A stretch of 64,000 nucleotides of DNA from Benincasa hispida (GCF_009727055.1 NC_052359.1:65891975-65955974), one strand, 5' to 3'; positions 46,168 to 60,300 are shown, numbered from the stretch's first letter. Notes: generated from the letters alone by a model not told the origin. Program-made: numbers and translations.

Positions 46168-49100
46168 AATTTGTCCACACTCGCATATAAAGGAAAACAA
46201 ACCCCTAACTTTTCATTTCTTCTCCTTCAATCTTCATTCTAATTCTTCATTTCAGTGTTTCATGACCAACCGATAGTCACCACTCTTCAGGTTCGTGCGA
46301 CTGTTATCTGTTATGATGTTCATGCTTCACTGCTTCCAACCCGGCATTTGTGCTTCCAATTCCGACGTTCGTGCTTCACTGCTTCCGGTCCGGCATTCGT
46401 GCTTCCGGAGTTGGAGAGTTCATTCTTGCTTGCTTCCGATGTTCATGCTTCCATTGTCCACTGTCGAGTGTCCGACCTATTTTTAACAGTGTGCTTCCAG
46501 TGTTCCGTGACCACTAACAATGTTCATTTGCAACTTTAAGTTGGATTCTTCCGAAGAGTACAATTCATTTCATTCTCTCTAGTCTCTATTTTAGAGCTTA
46601 CTGTTTTAGTTCTAATGTTGCAATTTTAATGTTGTATTTTTCTAAGAAAATCTGAAAATGTTTGTTTTATAGGGTAGATATGGATATACTAGAAAATTCA
46701 GCAACAGTTCAGGATTGGGATCTAACAGAGATTCCAGTCACAATCAAAGCAACAGTAAGTAGTCCAATAAAGAAGCGTAAGAATACTAAAACCTCTATTG
46801 TCTGGGACCATTTTGAAAAAATTAATGACTGTGATCTTGATGACCTTTACGCTAAATGTAAATATTGTGGGATAAAGTATGCTTTTCATTCTAAACGAAA
46901 TGGGACTGGAACCTTGAAAAACCATTTATCAAGTTGTAAAAAACATCCATATCAGAGAAAGAGAGAACTAGGACAAGCACAATTGGTATTCAAACCTAAA
47001 GAAACTATTGGTGAGTCTGATTCGAAACTTGTTTGTGAGTCTTTTAGTTTGGAGAGTTTTCGGAAAGCCCTTGCTGAGATAGAGATTTTAAATGAATTAC
47101 CTTTTAGGTTTGTGGAGGGCATTGGTTTTCGAAGATTCATAAACAAATCGATTGCTTTGTATGAACCTAAGTTTCTTATTCCATCACGAGTAACCATGGC
47201 TAGGGATGTGCTTAAGATTTATGTTAGTGAAAAAAAAGTTGAAGGATATGTTTAAGACACAACAATGTAGGATTTCTCTCACTACTGACTGTTAGACTTC
47301 TAGATAAAACATGAATTATATGGCGTTAACTGCCAATTTTATTGATTCAAAGTGGAATTTACATAAGAGGATTCTTAGCTTTACTACCGTTGAAAATCAT
47401 AGAGGTGAAACCATAGATAAGACCATTGAAAAGAATTTAAAGAGTTCGGGTATTGATAAAGTTATGACTTTGACTGTTGACAATGCAAGCTCAAATGATA
47501 CAACTATGACTTATCTTGTTAAGAGATTTAGTAGTGGGTTGTTATTGAAAGGTGAATTTTTGCATATTAGATGTTGTGCCCATATATTGAATTTTATTGT
47601 TTGTGATGCATTTAAGGAGCATTATGACTGCATTAGTAGAATTCGCAATGCCGTTAGATTTGTGAGGTCTTCTCCTGCACGAGCTATGAAATTTAAAAAG
47701 TGTATTAAAATTGAAAAGATTTCTTGTAAGAGTTTAGTGTGCCTTGACATTAGCACCAGATGGAACTTTACATATATGATGCTTGATGCGGCTACCAAGT
47801 TTGAAAAAACATTTGATAGATTGGAGGATGAAGAACCCACTTTTGCGAGTGAATGCCAACCTACCAAAAATTATTGGGAGAATGATCGGTTGTTATTTAG
47901 GTTTTTGGAAGTATTTTACAATGTCACTTTAAAAGTTTCAGGCTCTTTGTATAGTACTTCCAATGTGATTTTCCGCCAAATTAGCACCACTCATAATTGC
48001 ATACAAGAAAATTCCATGGATAATGAAAATCTAATTTTTGTGAATGTGGTTAAGAGCATGGAGGCTAAGTTTGATAAATATTGGGGAAATAATGAGAAGA
48101 CCAATTTGCTATTGTATGTTGCTGTTGTGTTAGATCCGCGATATAAGTTAAGGCTTTTATCATATTTGTTTCAACAAGTTGTTAGAGCCATCTGAAGCTA
48201 AAAATATGACAAATAAAGTGGAGGATGTTTTGAGAAGGCTCTTCGATGCATATAGTTCGCCTTCTTTTTGTGAGAATGGGAATGATAATGCGTTTGCTAA
48301 TATGGTTAGGGATGGAGTTCCGGTTCAAACAATGAGTGTAGAGGAAAAGTATGGATTTAATTCAAGATTCTCAAATGTTGACGCAACCCATTTTGATAAG
48401 ACGAATGAACTTGATGTGTATTTGCTTGAAGCTCTTGTTAAGAATGATCTAGCCTTTGACATACTTAATTGGTGGAAGCATAATAGTCATCGGTTTGAGA
48501 TTCTTAATGCATTAAGTAAAAATATATTGGCAATCCTAATATCGACGGTAGCATCTGAGTCTGCTTTTAGTACTGAAGGACGTATAGTTTGACTCATCAT
48601 GTTCTTCATTCGCTCCTAGAACGGTCGAGGCTCATATAAGTACTCAAAATTGGCTCAGTTCTAAATCGATAGATATTGATCTTTACAAACAATTCGAGGA
48701 AGATTCAACGGTTGAAGAAGGTATTGTATTGATTTACATTTTTTTTTAACAATTATTAAGATAAAAATTGAGAAATCATAAACGATATTGACTTATTATT
48801 ATTATTTTGTACATTTGCTAATTTTGTAGGATTCATAATTATCATGGATGAAGAAAAAGACATTGAAGACTTTGACTTCTTAGATTGAATTTTAATTTGG
48901 ACTTGTTATGTAATTTTCCTTTTTATTTTGGACTTGTTATGTATTTCCTTTTTTTCATTTGGACTTATGTTATGTGGTATCATGGTGTGTATTTCTTATG
49001 TTATTTTGGACTTATGTTATGTAATATCTAATATGTAGTATGTAATGTATTTCCTATCTTGTTTGGTGGCTAGATGTTATATCTTTCAGACTTTGATTTA

Positions 49101-49536
49101 TGTAATATGTATGAGAGAAAAAAATTAAGAACATGACTTAAGATGTATTTATACAAGTCTATGACTTACGTAATATGTAATATGTATGATTCATTTCCAA
49201 TATTTTTGTTAATTTTAAAATAACTTCCAATGGTACTTGGCAGCCTAGGTTAGATGTGCATCCCTAGTTGTGATCCACATCTAACAAAATAAAGAAGATT
49301 TGGTCCAAATTCGAAGTTCCTATCAAATGACAACACCAAGTATGCTTGTCAGTTTTCAACAAATTTTGAACAAAACAAAATCATTATAATTTGGATAGGA
49401 GAGGAGGAAGGAGGAAGGAAAAAAGAAGGAGAAAAAAAAAAAACAAATTGACCAACCGACGACCGATTTTCAAAGCAGAATTCCTACAATTCGATTTCCT
49501 CTAAAAACGACACCGACCGACCGATGTACAACCCTA
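45865..49536 (+). mobile_element. hAT-superfamily DNA transposon, 3672 bp, intact ends
   Basis: The ends are short inverted repeats, TAGCGGTGTACA at the left and TGTACAACCCTA at the right. The flanks are GTTCAATT on both sides (45857-45864 and 49537-49544), a perfect 8-bp duplication as expected of hAT. Clusters of GGTCGGT / ACCGACC lie just inside both ends. The interior encodes a BED-finger transposase with a hAT dimerisation domain, now broken. A run of 38 A lies at 46126-46163. Confidence 0.93.
46680..48888 (+). pseudogene. hAT transposase (zinc-finger BED, RICESLEEPER-like), disrupted
   Basis: The likely start is MDILENSA at 46680, directly after a splice-acceptor-like TTTTATAG, so a 5' untranslated intron is probable. 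A BED zinc finger lies near residues 38-85 (WDHFEKI, CKYCG, HLSSC). The middle has the DDE-type region (TVDNASSND, HIRCCAHILNFIV, TRWNFTYMML). The C-terminus has the hAT dimerisation motif (LDVYLLEAL, FDILNWWKHN, ILISTVASESAFS). A last exon appears to follow an intron at 48721-48829 and ends at 48888. Disruptions: a frame change in the A-run 47230-47237, in-frame stops at 47293 and 47305, a frame change near 48175-48190 and another near 48585. It cannot make full-length transposase but the ends could be mobilised by one. Confidence 0.9.
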
Positions 49537-49730
49537 GTTCAATTATGCTAGAAATGACGATGTATGTGGTTTGGATCCCTCTATCTCTAATTATACTAAA
49601 AAAAATAATAATAATAAACTAGCATAAATTAAATTTAAGATTTATTAAAAATATAGAGACTACAATTTGATCATTAAAAGTATTGAGGCTAAAATAGAAC
49701 AAACTCTAAAGTACAGGAAGTAAAATATCG

Positions 49731-51023
49731 TTTTTATTTCTTTTTAATAACAAATATGTTTTTAAAAATAAATCAAACAAATATTTTTAAAGTGTGCGCG
49801 TCACACTAGCAAAATGGGCGGTCACAACTCACGAGTTAAATAATAAATTGACCAATTTAGTTAATATATATATATATATATATATAACTAAAATTGTAGG
49901 GTCCATTTTATGGATAAACTTAAAGAGATACCGTTCGATTAACCGACCAAATCAATCAGCTTATACTAATCCCTTCTCTGTTACTATTCGTAGACAATCA
50001 CCATTTTTCTCTATATGTTTTTACTTTCATTAAATCAAATGCCATCTTTTTCTCTATTTCCTTTTTTGGAAAATTTATCAATTAAAATTTAAACATTTAA
50101 TGCTCTATGAAAAGACAATTTTTTAAAAAATGATATTTCATTTTCAAATCTTAATATACCAAATTTTCCCTCAAATTATACTAACAAAGTTGATTAGACA
50201 CACATTCTCTTCTATCATATCTATATAATATTTCTCAACATATTTGTTGTTCTTTTTATTTTTGAATTTTTATCGTTTAAAAAATATTTTTGTTCACCAA
50301 TCTTTAATATTAGAGTTTTAAAATATTAGATAAATCTCAGTGTTCTTTTAGATATTCGATATTGTGCAATGTATTAAAAGAATACATAAAACATAAAAGT
50401 AAACAAATATATTTTGTAAAAAGAAAAAAAGTTGACAGTGACGAGTGATTTTTCGGTCTATAAAAGAAAAAACTATTGTTTATAATTTATAATGTTAGAG
50501 ACTTTAGAAATTAAAATATAAGGAAAAAAATAAGAAAAAAGTGATTATATTAAAAATGAAAGGCTTTAATGTGATTGACTTTGTAAATTGAGTTATAATA
50601 AATTTTAAGGGAATCTTCATAGTGTGAAAAAACAAAAAAGAAAATTGAACAATAATAATTATTATTATTAATTGAAAAATAGACCACATTTTTATTTTGC
50701 AATTCAAAATGGTCAAAAAGGCATGAAAGGCATTTGCATGATCATGATGTGTGGTGTGTCCATCCAAACACATCATATTCAATGATTTTAATGGTTCCCA
50801 TATTTCTTATTGTCCTCATGCCATTAAAGCAGCAATTTTTTTCCTTTATTTTCTTTTTTTTAATCAAGTGAATAAAATAATTAAGTTTACCTAAATTTTA
50901 CTCTTTATTATTTTGGTAGTTTAAAAAAGCATTATAGTGGCATTTTGGAGAAGTGGAAACATTCAATTGGATGGCTATTATTAAATGTATAATTAAAGTT
51001 ATTTTACTTCAAATCCTGGGAAT
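49731..51023. other. AT-rich intergenic sequence
   Basis: It contains a (TA)n tract at 49864-49886. I see no gene or defined element. Confidence 0.5.
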
Positions 51024-51708
51024 CTATGAAGTACAGACACAGATACGGATACGATCGGATACGGTGATTCATCAATTTCTAAAAAACTAAGATACGAATA
51101 TGTCTAAGGATACGCCATTTTTTATATCTTTTTTTAATATATATATTTCTAAAAAAAAAATGAGGATACTGATACGTTGAAGATACATTTTTTTTCTTTA
51201 AAAAAATATAGAACATAGATAAATTTAGCATATAAGTTAATAACATTAGCACAAAATATGAAATATAATATAAAAAAAGCAACATCTAAGATGTTGAAGT
51301 ACAATAGTTAATAAAATGCCATAGAAAAGTGACTCATATTGCAAAGAAAGAAGAAGAAGAAGATTAGAGAGAGAATAATGAAGATAAATGAATAATTTAT
51401 TGTTGAATATATCCAAATGGTTTATATTTTGGTGGATTTTGTGAGAACTCTGAGAGATTAGATGATTCTAGTCTAGAGTTTGGTCCGTTATTTATTTAGT
51501 TTTTCTTTTAGTTTTGGACTCAAATTATGAAAAATTAGATGAGTTACTAGTATTTTATATTTAAAAGAAAGTACGCATAGAAATGAAAAGTATTATAGAT
51601 ACGTCAAATCGCGTGTCAGATACGTATCTGAGAAATAGTATCTGGAAGTATCGATATCCGATACGTGTCTGATATTTTTGCCTCACATGAAGTATCTATA
51701 CTTCATAG
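51024..51708. mobile_element. Non-autonomous element with GATACG-rich inverted ends (685 bp)
   Basis: It begins CTATGAAGTACAGACACAG and ends CTATACTTCATAG. About 100 bp at each end are imperfect inverted repeats dense in GATACG / CGTATC words. No coding capacity is present in the AT-rich core. The superfamily is uncertain; a target duplication is not clear. Confidence 0.6.
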
Positions 51709-53689
51709 GTGGGGATGGTATCTCTCATTTTAAATTTTATTGTTTGATGTTTATATTAAGTTTGTATTTATTTTATTATTAGATTTTATTTAACAATTAT
51801 TGACTAATAATTAAGTTCTTAAATTTCGATGTTTTTCTTTTCTAATAAATCTTTGATATACTTAAAAGTTTTTAAAAATAACTGATATGTTAGATATTAT
51901 ATTGAAATGTATGTCTAATAAAACTTTAAACTGTATTCTTTTAGTAGATCCAAAATTTTAAAAATAATGAATATTTGTCAATGACCTATTAGATACAAAG
52001 TTATAAATTATGAGGTTTCAGGACCCATTTGTCACTTTTAAAAATTTATGGACTAAATTTATAATTTAATCTTTATTTTAATTTTTAAATTTTATATTAA
52101 CAGTAATGTGTGTATGTTTTCGTTTTTTTTGTTTTTTTGGTTAATTTTAATTATACCAACTTTTCCACTCAAGTTATTGATTAGATTTTCACTACTTTTA
52201 AAATTCATGTGAATTTTAATTAAATTTTTAAAAGAAAAATAAATGCTTAAAAATTACTTTTTCAATTTCTACAACTTAACTTTGAGTTTTGGAAAAAAAA
52301 AAAAACCCTTTTAGAGAGTAGAAGACAAAGCTACCAAAAAAACAAGAACAACAAACAAAAAAACAAATTGGTTTCGCTTTTAATGGTATATTTTTTGAAT
52401 TTATGTGTGTTTCCTCTCCAATTTCTTTAATTATGATTTTCATCTTTGTTAAAAAAATATTTGAATTCATAATCAAGTTCTTTAAAATAAATGAATAAAT
52501 AAATAAGAATCAGAGATTATCTTTTTAATTTTAAAATTTTGACTTATTTTTTTAAAGTATGAGTAGAAACTAAATCCCAAAACGTTATCAGTTAAAATAA
52601 TGTTTATAAGTTTAATTTAAAAAATAATAAAATCATCCAACGTTTTTTTTCCCCTAAAACTGAATCATCAAACGTTTTAATTTAGTGAGGAACCATATCT
52701 TGCATTTTACAACATTATGCACGAGAAAATCAATTGGTTTGTTGGGAAAAAAAAATCAATGAAATCTAATCGGATATTGATTTAAAAATTTGCAAGACTA
52801 TTAATACAGTTGAAAACAGAATAAAAGTATTTTTCGATCTACAACATTCAATTATATAAAATAATTAGTCGTATATATATATATATATCACTTTAGATTG
52901 AAATATTATTTGACCCTTAAAGTTCTGAAGATTAAGTTAAAAGGTTAAATTCTAAATTTATTCCGTTTTGTGTTTTATTTAGTTTTTTTAAATGTATTTA
53001 ATATGATTTTAAATTTAATGTCTATTATATATCTCCACAAATTTATAAATTTCACATTAATTAGTCTATTAAATATAAATTTGAATTTCATATCTAATAA
53101 ACCTTAAACTTCAATTTTGTATTTAATAAATTCGTAAATTTAAAAAAAAAATCAAAAGGTCAGAGACTAAATTTGTAATATTCAAATTGTTGAGAAGCCG
53201 ATACAATCTTCAAAATTTTCAATGACTAAATGTGTAATTTAACCTAAATTAAATCAACGTTTTGGTTTTTTTTTAATCTTTTATTATAGTTTTATTGACT
53301 TTACAACCTTTTATTTTGATATGAAATTTTAGTCTTTCAACTTTAATTAAAACTATTGGAGACACAATGCTAAAGTTTCTATACATGCACCATTGGGATT
53401 TATACCTAAATTACCACTTTTAGAGTAGAAAATAAATGTGGACTTTACAAGCGTGGCATACACATTTTATTAATAATTTAATAAAACAGAAATTTTAATA
53501 CCACAAAACAAAAGTCTAAATATCAAAAATCACTTGACCATTAATAAATTATTGTCACATTGGCTTAAAAAAATATATTAATTATTTATTTTGAAAAGTC
53601 AAATCAAGCTTTTTATCACCATAGTTAATCTTAAGTTGATGACTTGGACCAATCAATAAGCTTATGAAATAATTGTAAATTGTAAAATG

Positions 53690-53725
<36 letters not shown>

Positions 53726-53916
53726 AACTCAAAGCTCATAAGACTAACGATATTAGGATTTGTTAGGTTACACAATTTAATAAGAAAAAGAAATGTTTAA
53801 CGTGGCTTAACCACTATTAGATACATAAATAATTTAATAAATATACAAAGAAAAAATCTAAACTCCTTTCCACACCTCTCCCATTAGAAAAATTATTTTA
53901 AAAGACAAAATTACTA
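51709..53916. other. AT-rich intergenic sequence
   Basis: No gene is seen. It contains a (TA)n tract at 52871-52888 and 33 consecutive A at 53690-53722. Confidence 0.5.
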
Positions 53917-54065
53917 AAAATATTTATAAATAATAGCAAAAATTTCACTATTTATCTATGATAGACTGAAATAAACTATTATTTATATTCATCATAATAT
54001 AGGTAGTAGTTTATTGTGGTCTATCACAGATACAAGTGAAATTTTACTATATTTATAAATATTTT
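53917..54065. mobile_element. Foldback MITE, about 149 bp
   Basis: The left arm AAAATATTTATAAATAATAG through TATGATAGAC (53917-53967) pairs with the right arm GTCTATCACAGATACAAGTG through ATTTATAAATATTTT (54019-54065), leaving a short loop. It is non-coding. Confidence 0.7.
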
Positions 54066-56299
54066 GGTTCATTTTTTTATATTTGAAAACAACCCTCTCA
54101 ATTATTCAAATCTAGTGGCAAGATGAGCATATAACTCAACCGACATAAAATTTATAGTATTGATAGATCGACTGAATAGCTATGTATATATCAAATTATT
54201 CATTTTTTTTATTATGACACGTGAACAAGTTTTACACCAGGCACGTTGTTCGTTATGTATATTATAATTTTAATAAATATTGCCACATCATTTAAAATTT
54301 ACCAACATAGCAATATCATATTATTTTTCATTACTCGACTAACGGTCAGCTTTAACTCAGTGACCATTTAGAACTACTTTTCGTATTTCATGGTGTAAAG
54401 TGTCCATTTTGAAATATCAATGATTAAATAGACATTAGTTCCAAATTTAATCAACCAAAGTTTATTTTGCTTTTGTTTTTTTTTTTTTTAATGATAAGAT
54501 AAATATAGCATTTTCAAAATAAGGTAAAAAAGAAACTTGATATAGAAAAATATTTTTTTCCCTTATAAATGCTGTTAATATTGGGTATTAATCTTCATAT
54601 TGAACTTACTTTATTATTGTTATTATTATTATTTGAACATTTTAGTAAAGTATTTTCCAAAAATATCCACCGGCTTTTCAGTTTTTCTAAGTTGGAACTC
54701 CATCTCAGCAAGTCGGTTCAATTTATTTTCTTACTTTCAATGATGTCATTCCCATTCCCACACGTCTCTAATTTATATTTAAATTTTAATAAAAACTAAG
54801 CGTTTTAAATAATAAGGTTGTTGAAAATATTTTTAAATGTAATAATATTACTATATATTCATAATTGATTAACTTTTATCACCAACACTGGTAAATATCT
54901 AGCATTTAAAATATCTGTAAACATAACAAAATATCATAGTAACATTTTGTTATATTTGTAAATAAGTTGACTTATTTTCTTTTATTTGAAAACAATCATG
55001 ATAAAAATATACTTTTTGTTATTGAACATTCATGAACCTAATAATTTAGTTTTTTTTTCCTTTCAATTTAGGTATTTTTTATTAAAAGAAAAAAAAACAA
55101 TAATTTAGGTATAGTTTAATAACGATTTTGTTTTTAGTTTTTGTCTTTGAAATTTATGCTTGTTTTATAAAAAAAATCCTATCGTGGTTACCACATTATT
55201 CTTTTTAAGAGAAACACTAGAATTCTTATTCAAATACTAAATGATTACCAATAAGTTTTAAGTATTATGAAAATACTAGTGAAAAATGGATAATAAATTT
55301 AAAAAATATCCATGGAAGTAGGGTTTATAAATTTAGTTTTCTTAAAATCAAATAGTTATCAAAGAGTCTTAGTCATTGAACTTTAGTTTGTAACAATTTA
55401 ATCTACTTTCAAATTGTAAAAAAGCTGTCTTTCAGCTTTAATGTATTATTTATGAATTAAAGTTCAAAAACTAAATTACTACAGATTTAAAAATACATAA
55501 ACTAAACTATTACAATTAAAGTATGTAAACTAAATTGTTACTTTCATACATGTCCCGAAAAAAGGTTTTTAATTCATGAAAAGTATGGGAGAGTATTTTT
55601 TTTCCCAATGAAGTTTGAAAACATAACTTATTAATAGTGAAACCTGCAATACTTTTTTAAGTTCATGATTAAAAGTATATAACAATATGACAAGTTTGTA
55701 AGTTAAGTTTTTTTAGGTTAAAAAGACACTTCTGGTTCTTTAAATTTTCATGGAAATCACAATTTAGTCCTCAAACTTTAGTCGATAACAAGTTAGTACC
55801 TTTATTTTCAAATTTATAACAACTAAGTCCTTGAACTTTAATAAATAATGATTTAGTTTATGTACTCTACAATTTGTAACAATTTAGTCCATATCATAAA
55901 CAATATCATTAAAGTTCATTGAAGTTTATTATACATATATATTGATAAACTAATCCGAAATCAAACTTATTTATAAACTATACAAACCAAGTCATTACGT
56001 AAGAAAAAGATATACTTAATTTTAATGAGATTTTTTCGAAACTAAATTGTTATAACTTCTAGAGTATAGATTAAATTATTATTTATTAAAAATTAATAAT
56101 TAAATTGCAATAAATTTAAGAGTAGAAGGACTACACTATTTCTATAGAGTAAATTGTTACTTTGTCTAAAATAATTTTGTAAACTTTTATTTATTTTTAT
56201 TTTAAGCAAACATCATGAAAAAATAACTCTTGTTATTATTTTTTTTAAAAAAAGTCTTTTTGGACTCTGCAACCACGTATATAAAAAAAAAATATATAT
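54066..56299. other. AT-rich intergenic sequence with decayed MITE copies
   Basis: About 55107-55370 is a decayed relative of the element at 35141-35434 (GTTTAATAACGATTTTGTTT at the left, AATAGTTATCAAAGAGTC at the right). About 55710-55960 has TTTAGTCC-type repeats. No gene is seen. Confidence 0.45.
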
Positions 56300-56640
56300 A
56301 TTTAACTAGTGGCGAACAGAGATAGAAAAAAGAGACTTGTGAGGTGGGCCCCACGGAACCGACGAAAGGGACTCGTGGACAAAGCTGGCCACGAGTTTTA
56401 CAAAGTGGGCGTGTGGGGTCCACAAGAGAACAATGTATAGTCATCCAACCAATCACCGACTGCCACGTACAGGGTTCTTAAAATAATCCTGATTGGAGAA
56501 AGCCTAATCATTGTTGCCACATCGGATTATTGAAGTTGACTCATCCCTCGATCTTCCAACTCACTACCACACATTCAAACCCCCATTATATAGACTAAAC
56601 ACTATTTCATTTATCTTTGTTAAGGATATGTTCGGTATTG
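56300..56640 (+). promoter_or_regulatory. Promoter-like island without a recognisable gene
   Basis: This is an abrupt GC-richer island in AT-rich DNA. It contains GTGGGCCCCAC (TCP-type site), ACGAGTTTTAC, CCAACCAATCACCG (CCAAT box), GCCACGTACAG (ACGT core, ABRE-like) and a TATA-like CATTATATAGACTA near 56583. Order and spacing fit a stress-type plant promoter reading rightward. No coding exon follows; 56640 onward is AT-rich repeat-like sequence. Confidence 0.35.
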
Positions 56641-57176
56641 GATTAGCTGTATCAAAAAGTCATTTGAAAAAAATCTTAATCAATCTTTACGTTTGATAAA
56701 TAGATTCAAATTAAATTTGGTAAAATTACTTTTGAAAACATGTTAATTTCATGTTGACTTTAAGAATAATATCAATTTGTAGATTTTCTTATATTTAATT
56801 TTCAAGTTTATACTTTAAAAATAATATTTATTTAATATATTTATCTATTTTCATCCAATCAAATCTTTTTTTTTTTTTTTTAATTTTACATGAGTCAAAT
56901 TCAACAATTTTTAAAAAAAGTATACCATATTTATTTTTTTAAAAAAATAAAGCTATTTTCTTTCGTATTTAAAAACTAATCTATAACAAACAAAATTTAT
57001 CTTACTAAACAATTATTTAAAATATTAAATTACAAAAAAATTAAAAAAAAAAGTTTATTATAAGTTTATTTTGGTTGTTATATCTAAAATGGGATGCCTT
57101 TATATTTATTTACCATACACTCTGACTGATAGGGATTATTTTAAAAACTACAACAATCCTAAAGAAGCCTAAATTA

Positions 57177-57346
57177 GGTTAAAAACTATTTTTGGTCCCT
57201 AAACTTTTACAAAAGCAACAATTTATTTCCTACATTTTGGTTGGTAACGATTTAGACCCTGCATTTTCAGTTTTGTAATAATTTAATTCTTTAACTTTAG
57301 TATGTAACAAACTTTAAAATATAAGAACTAGAAGTGATTTTTAACC
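57177..57346. mobile_element. Short MITE (170 bp) with TA target duplication
   Basis: Ends GGTTAAAAACTATTTTTGG and (inverted) GGTTAAAAATCACTTCTAG are flanked by TA on both sides (57175-57176, 57347-57348), as for Tc1/mariner-type (Stowaway-like) elements. The interior holds TTAGACCC/TTGGTCCC words. It is non-coding. Confidence 0.6.
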
Positions 57347-60300
57347 TATAAATTATAATCTTTTAATATTTATTGATTTTTCAAATTGCTCAAATAATAA
57401 TAATAATAATAAAAGATTTGTGTAATTTTGCCTTGTGGGCCTTTTTCCCATTAAAAAATTGTTGTTGATGATGTTAAGAAAAGAAGTCGAGTTAAATTAA
57501 ATATGTAAATAAAATGGTCAACTTCATCCTAATAACTTTAGATGTTATATACTTATCTTATCTATTTACTTGATATCGTCATTCAAAGTTAATAATATAT
57601 TAGTTAAATTGCAGATTTGATCCCTTTAATATGAAGAAAATTAAAATTTAATCCTCCATGATTTATAACTAGATTTTAATTCTTGATCCGTGTGATTTGA
57701 TAAAAGTTTCATAAATAATCCCAACCGTATAGACTATTTATGAGGTTTAATAAATTATAGGGATTAAATTCTAACTTTTTATAAACCATAAGAACTAAGT
57801 TTATAATTTGACCAAATATATTTTTACAATGCATAATTAGAAAAGAAAAAAAAAAAAAAAAACTATCACGTGGCATATATTGTGTATTTTCATCACCTAA
57901 CTGATAAAACCTGAAAAATAAATATTCATGTCTATTTCAATGGGTTAGACATTCTATTAATTTAGCCACGACAATATGCTAATGTAGCGTGACAAATGAC
58001 CTAAACATAGATTATATATATGATACAAATTAGTACACGTAAATCTCTTAGATTAAAAGTAAAGGATCTTCTTAATTATAATGCACCATCTAATAGACTT
58101 TTTTCAACCTATAGACTCTATCCTAGTCTTTTTTGTGACCTATGTAATGGTTAGAAATCTAAGTCATAAATAATTTGGTAATAATCTAACTCTTCATATA
58201 TATTATAATGCTATGTCATATATGTTTATATATATTTTGTAAAAGAAAAAAAAAGTATAAATTTACAACTAATTGAAGTCTGCCAATTACTATAACAACT
58301 AACTTTGCTGTTTTACACCAATTTGTCATTAGACAATTGATGATCTAATCATTATAATCACTTTGACAAATACATTATTACATAATAATTGAATGATATA
58401 AAATATTTTAATTGTTGTATAGATCATCAATTAATATTATAGTTTTTTTTTTTAAAAAAAATCCCTCCTATTGTATTATTAACTTTTCTAAGAAATTGCT
58501 ATTCATCACCATGTATATTATGAAAAGTTAATAAAATAAATAACTAGCAATAATTGGTAAAGGTTCAAATTTTCATATTTTCACAATTTTTTAATCTAGA
58601 TAAATAGATTAAACTCAGATAACCTTCATCTTACTTAAAAGATAATTTAAGCTCAATATATTGATGGAGTCTAGACTATTACTTTACATAATAGTGAGTT
58701 AAAAAATATTTTATTTTTACTTTTTGTAATTATAAATAGTAACCAAAACAAATAGTGGCTATTGAGCTAAGTTCATTTGATAGTAATTGAAAAAATAATG
58801 GAGCTTTTAAATTATTTCAAATTCTACCAGTAGCATTAGAGTCGTGTTTTTTATTTTTTCCTTACTTGTTCATTTTAAAAAATCGATGGATATCTTTTGA
58901 AGAATTTAAAAAATAGTACCTAAAAAAGATGAGTAGTTTCTATAGCCACAAGTTTATTGTTGTGATTATTTCTTAAAATAGTTTGGTTAAAGAAAAGAGA
59001 TAGAGAAAGATTAGGGTTTAAAGAAAATGAAATGGATGAATAAGATATTTTGTGGAAATGTTAGGGGGGAAGACAAACTAGGGGACCAAATGAAATTGCC
59101 AGCTAAATGCCAGGGCATAAGCATAAGCTAGAAGACCCTCTAAAGTTGGATATATCTTTTTGTTTGTGGTTTAATTCCCCATTTCATTTCTCTCTCTCTC
59201 TATTTCCACAACCTTTCACATTAGTTTCATTTAGGTTCACTACAATACAATTTTGTTTTTGGTTTTATTCCTAAAAAAACATGTTTTTTTTTTTTTGGCA
59301 GATGGGATTCTTTTTATTTTTCCGTGTGTATTCAGGTCAGCTTATGCTACTTCGACTAATTTTACAGGATAACTTACAATTCCTACAACATTTAGGTGTC
59401 AAGGAAACTCCTACGATATTAGATCTTAGATAGGTAGTCACTGTAGATTGAACTTATGACCTCTTAGCCTTTTATCAATGTCATATACCTCTATTTATCA
59501 CTAGAGAGACTCATGATGGTGAGTAGATATGAAAATTTGAACTTTCAACTTTAAGAGAGATAATTTGTGCCTTCATTTGGAATTATTGTAACTTTTAAAA
59601 TCTTGCTAACGACTGTTATTTTAGTAAAACTAGATATAATAGGAAGCGTATTAGTGTTCGGTAAATTTTAGGTTTATACATGAACAAATTGATTGCAATG
59701 TTTGGTAAATAAATACTAAATCATCATGCTTTAGGTATATATTAACTAAAATTGATCTTAATCTTTTTAAATTTATAATAATTAAATAATGATTTAAAAT
59801 AGATATTTTTCTAAAAGCTACTGTTATTAAAAATGTCGTGAAATGAACATGCATTTTAGAGCTGATTTTAATAGATTTTATCCTAACATGTTTTATCAAA
59901 CACAAAATTGTAAATGTTCTTTTATAATCATTTCAATCCCTCCCGAAATCAACTCCAAACACATTCTAGGTTCGTTTTGTTATAAAATTTTAAAAATATA
60001 CTTTGTTTAATCTACGTGTTTGATTATCATTTTATTTTGGTTGATACAAGATTTCTAATTTTATCCAAAATACATCTCAAATCTTAATTTAAATATTTTG
60101 GAGTGATATTAAATAAGAAGTTTCGAGTTCAAACTCGAGCAATACTTTAGTTCATTGAATTTCGTGCAAATGTTCGAGCTCACAAGTAATGGTAATGCAA
60201 TAGCAAGGGAATTAGGTATTTGAAAGGTTTAGAATCCACCATCATATTACTCGTGTGGTGTGGATGTGTGTAACAAACAAACTTTAATGTTTCACTTTTG

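Larger units (their letters stand above)
45597..49730. mobile_element. Palindromic MITE-like element interrupted by a hAT transposon
   Basis: About 100 bp at 45597-45700 (TACTTTAAAGTTTGTTCAAT, then TTTTAGTCC, ATACTTTTAATGAATATTAA) pairs in inverted orientation with 49630-49730 (roughly three quarters identical by eye). Without the hAT insert the element would be about 0.45 kb. Related TTTAGTCC-type inverted elements occur elsewhere (about 55710-55960, 57177-57346). Confidence 0.65.
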
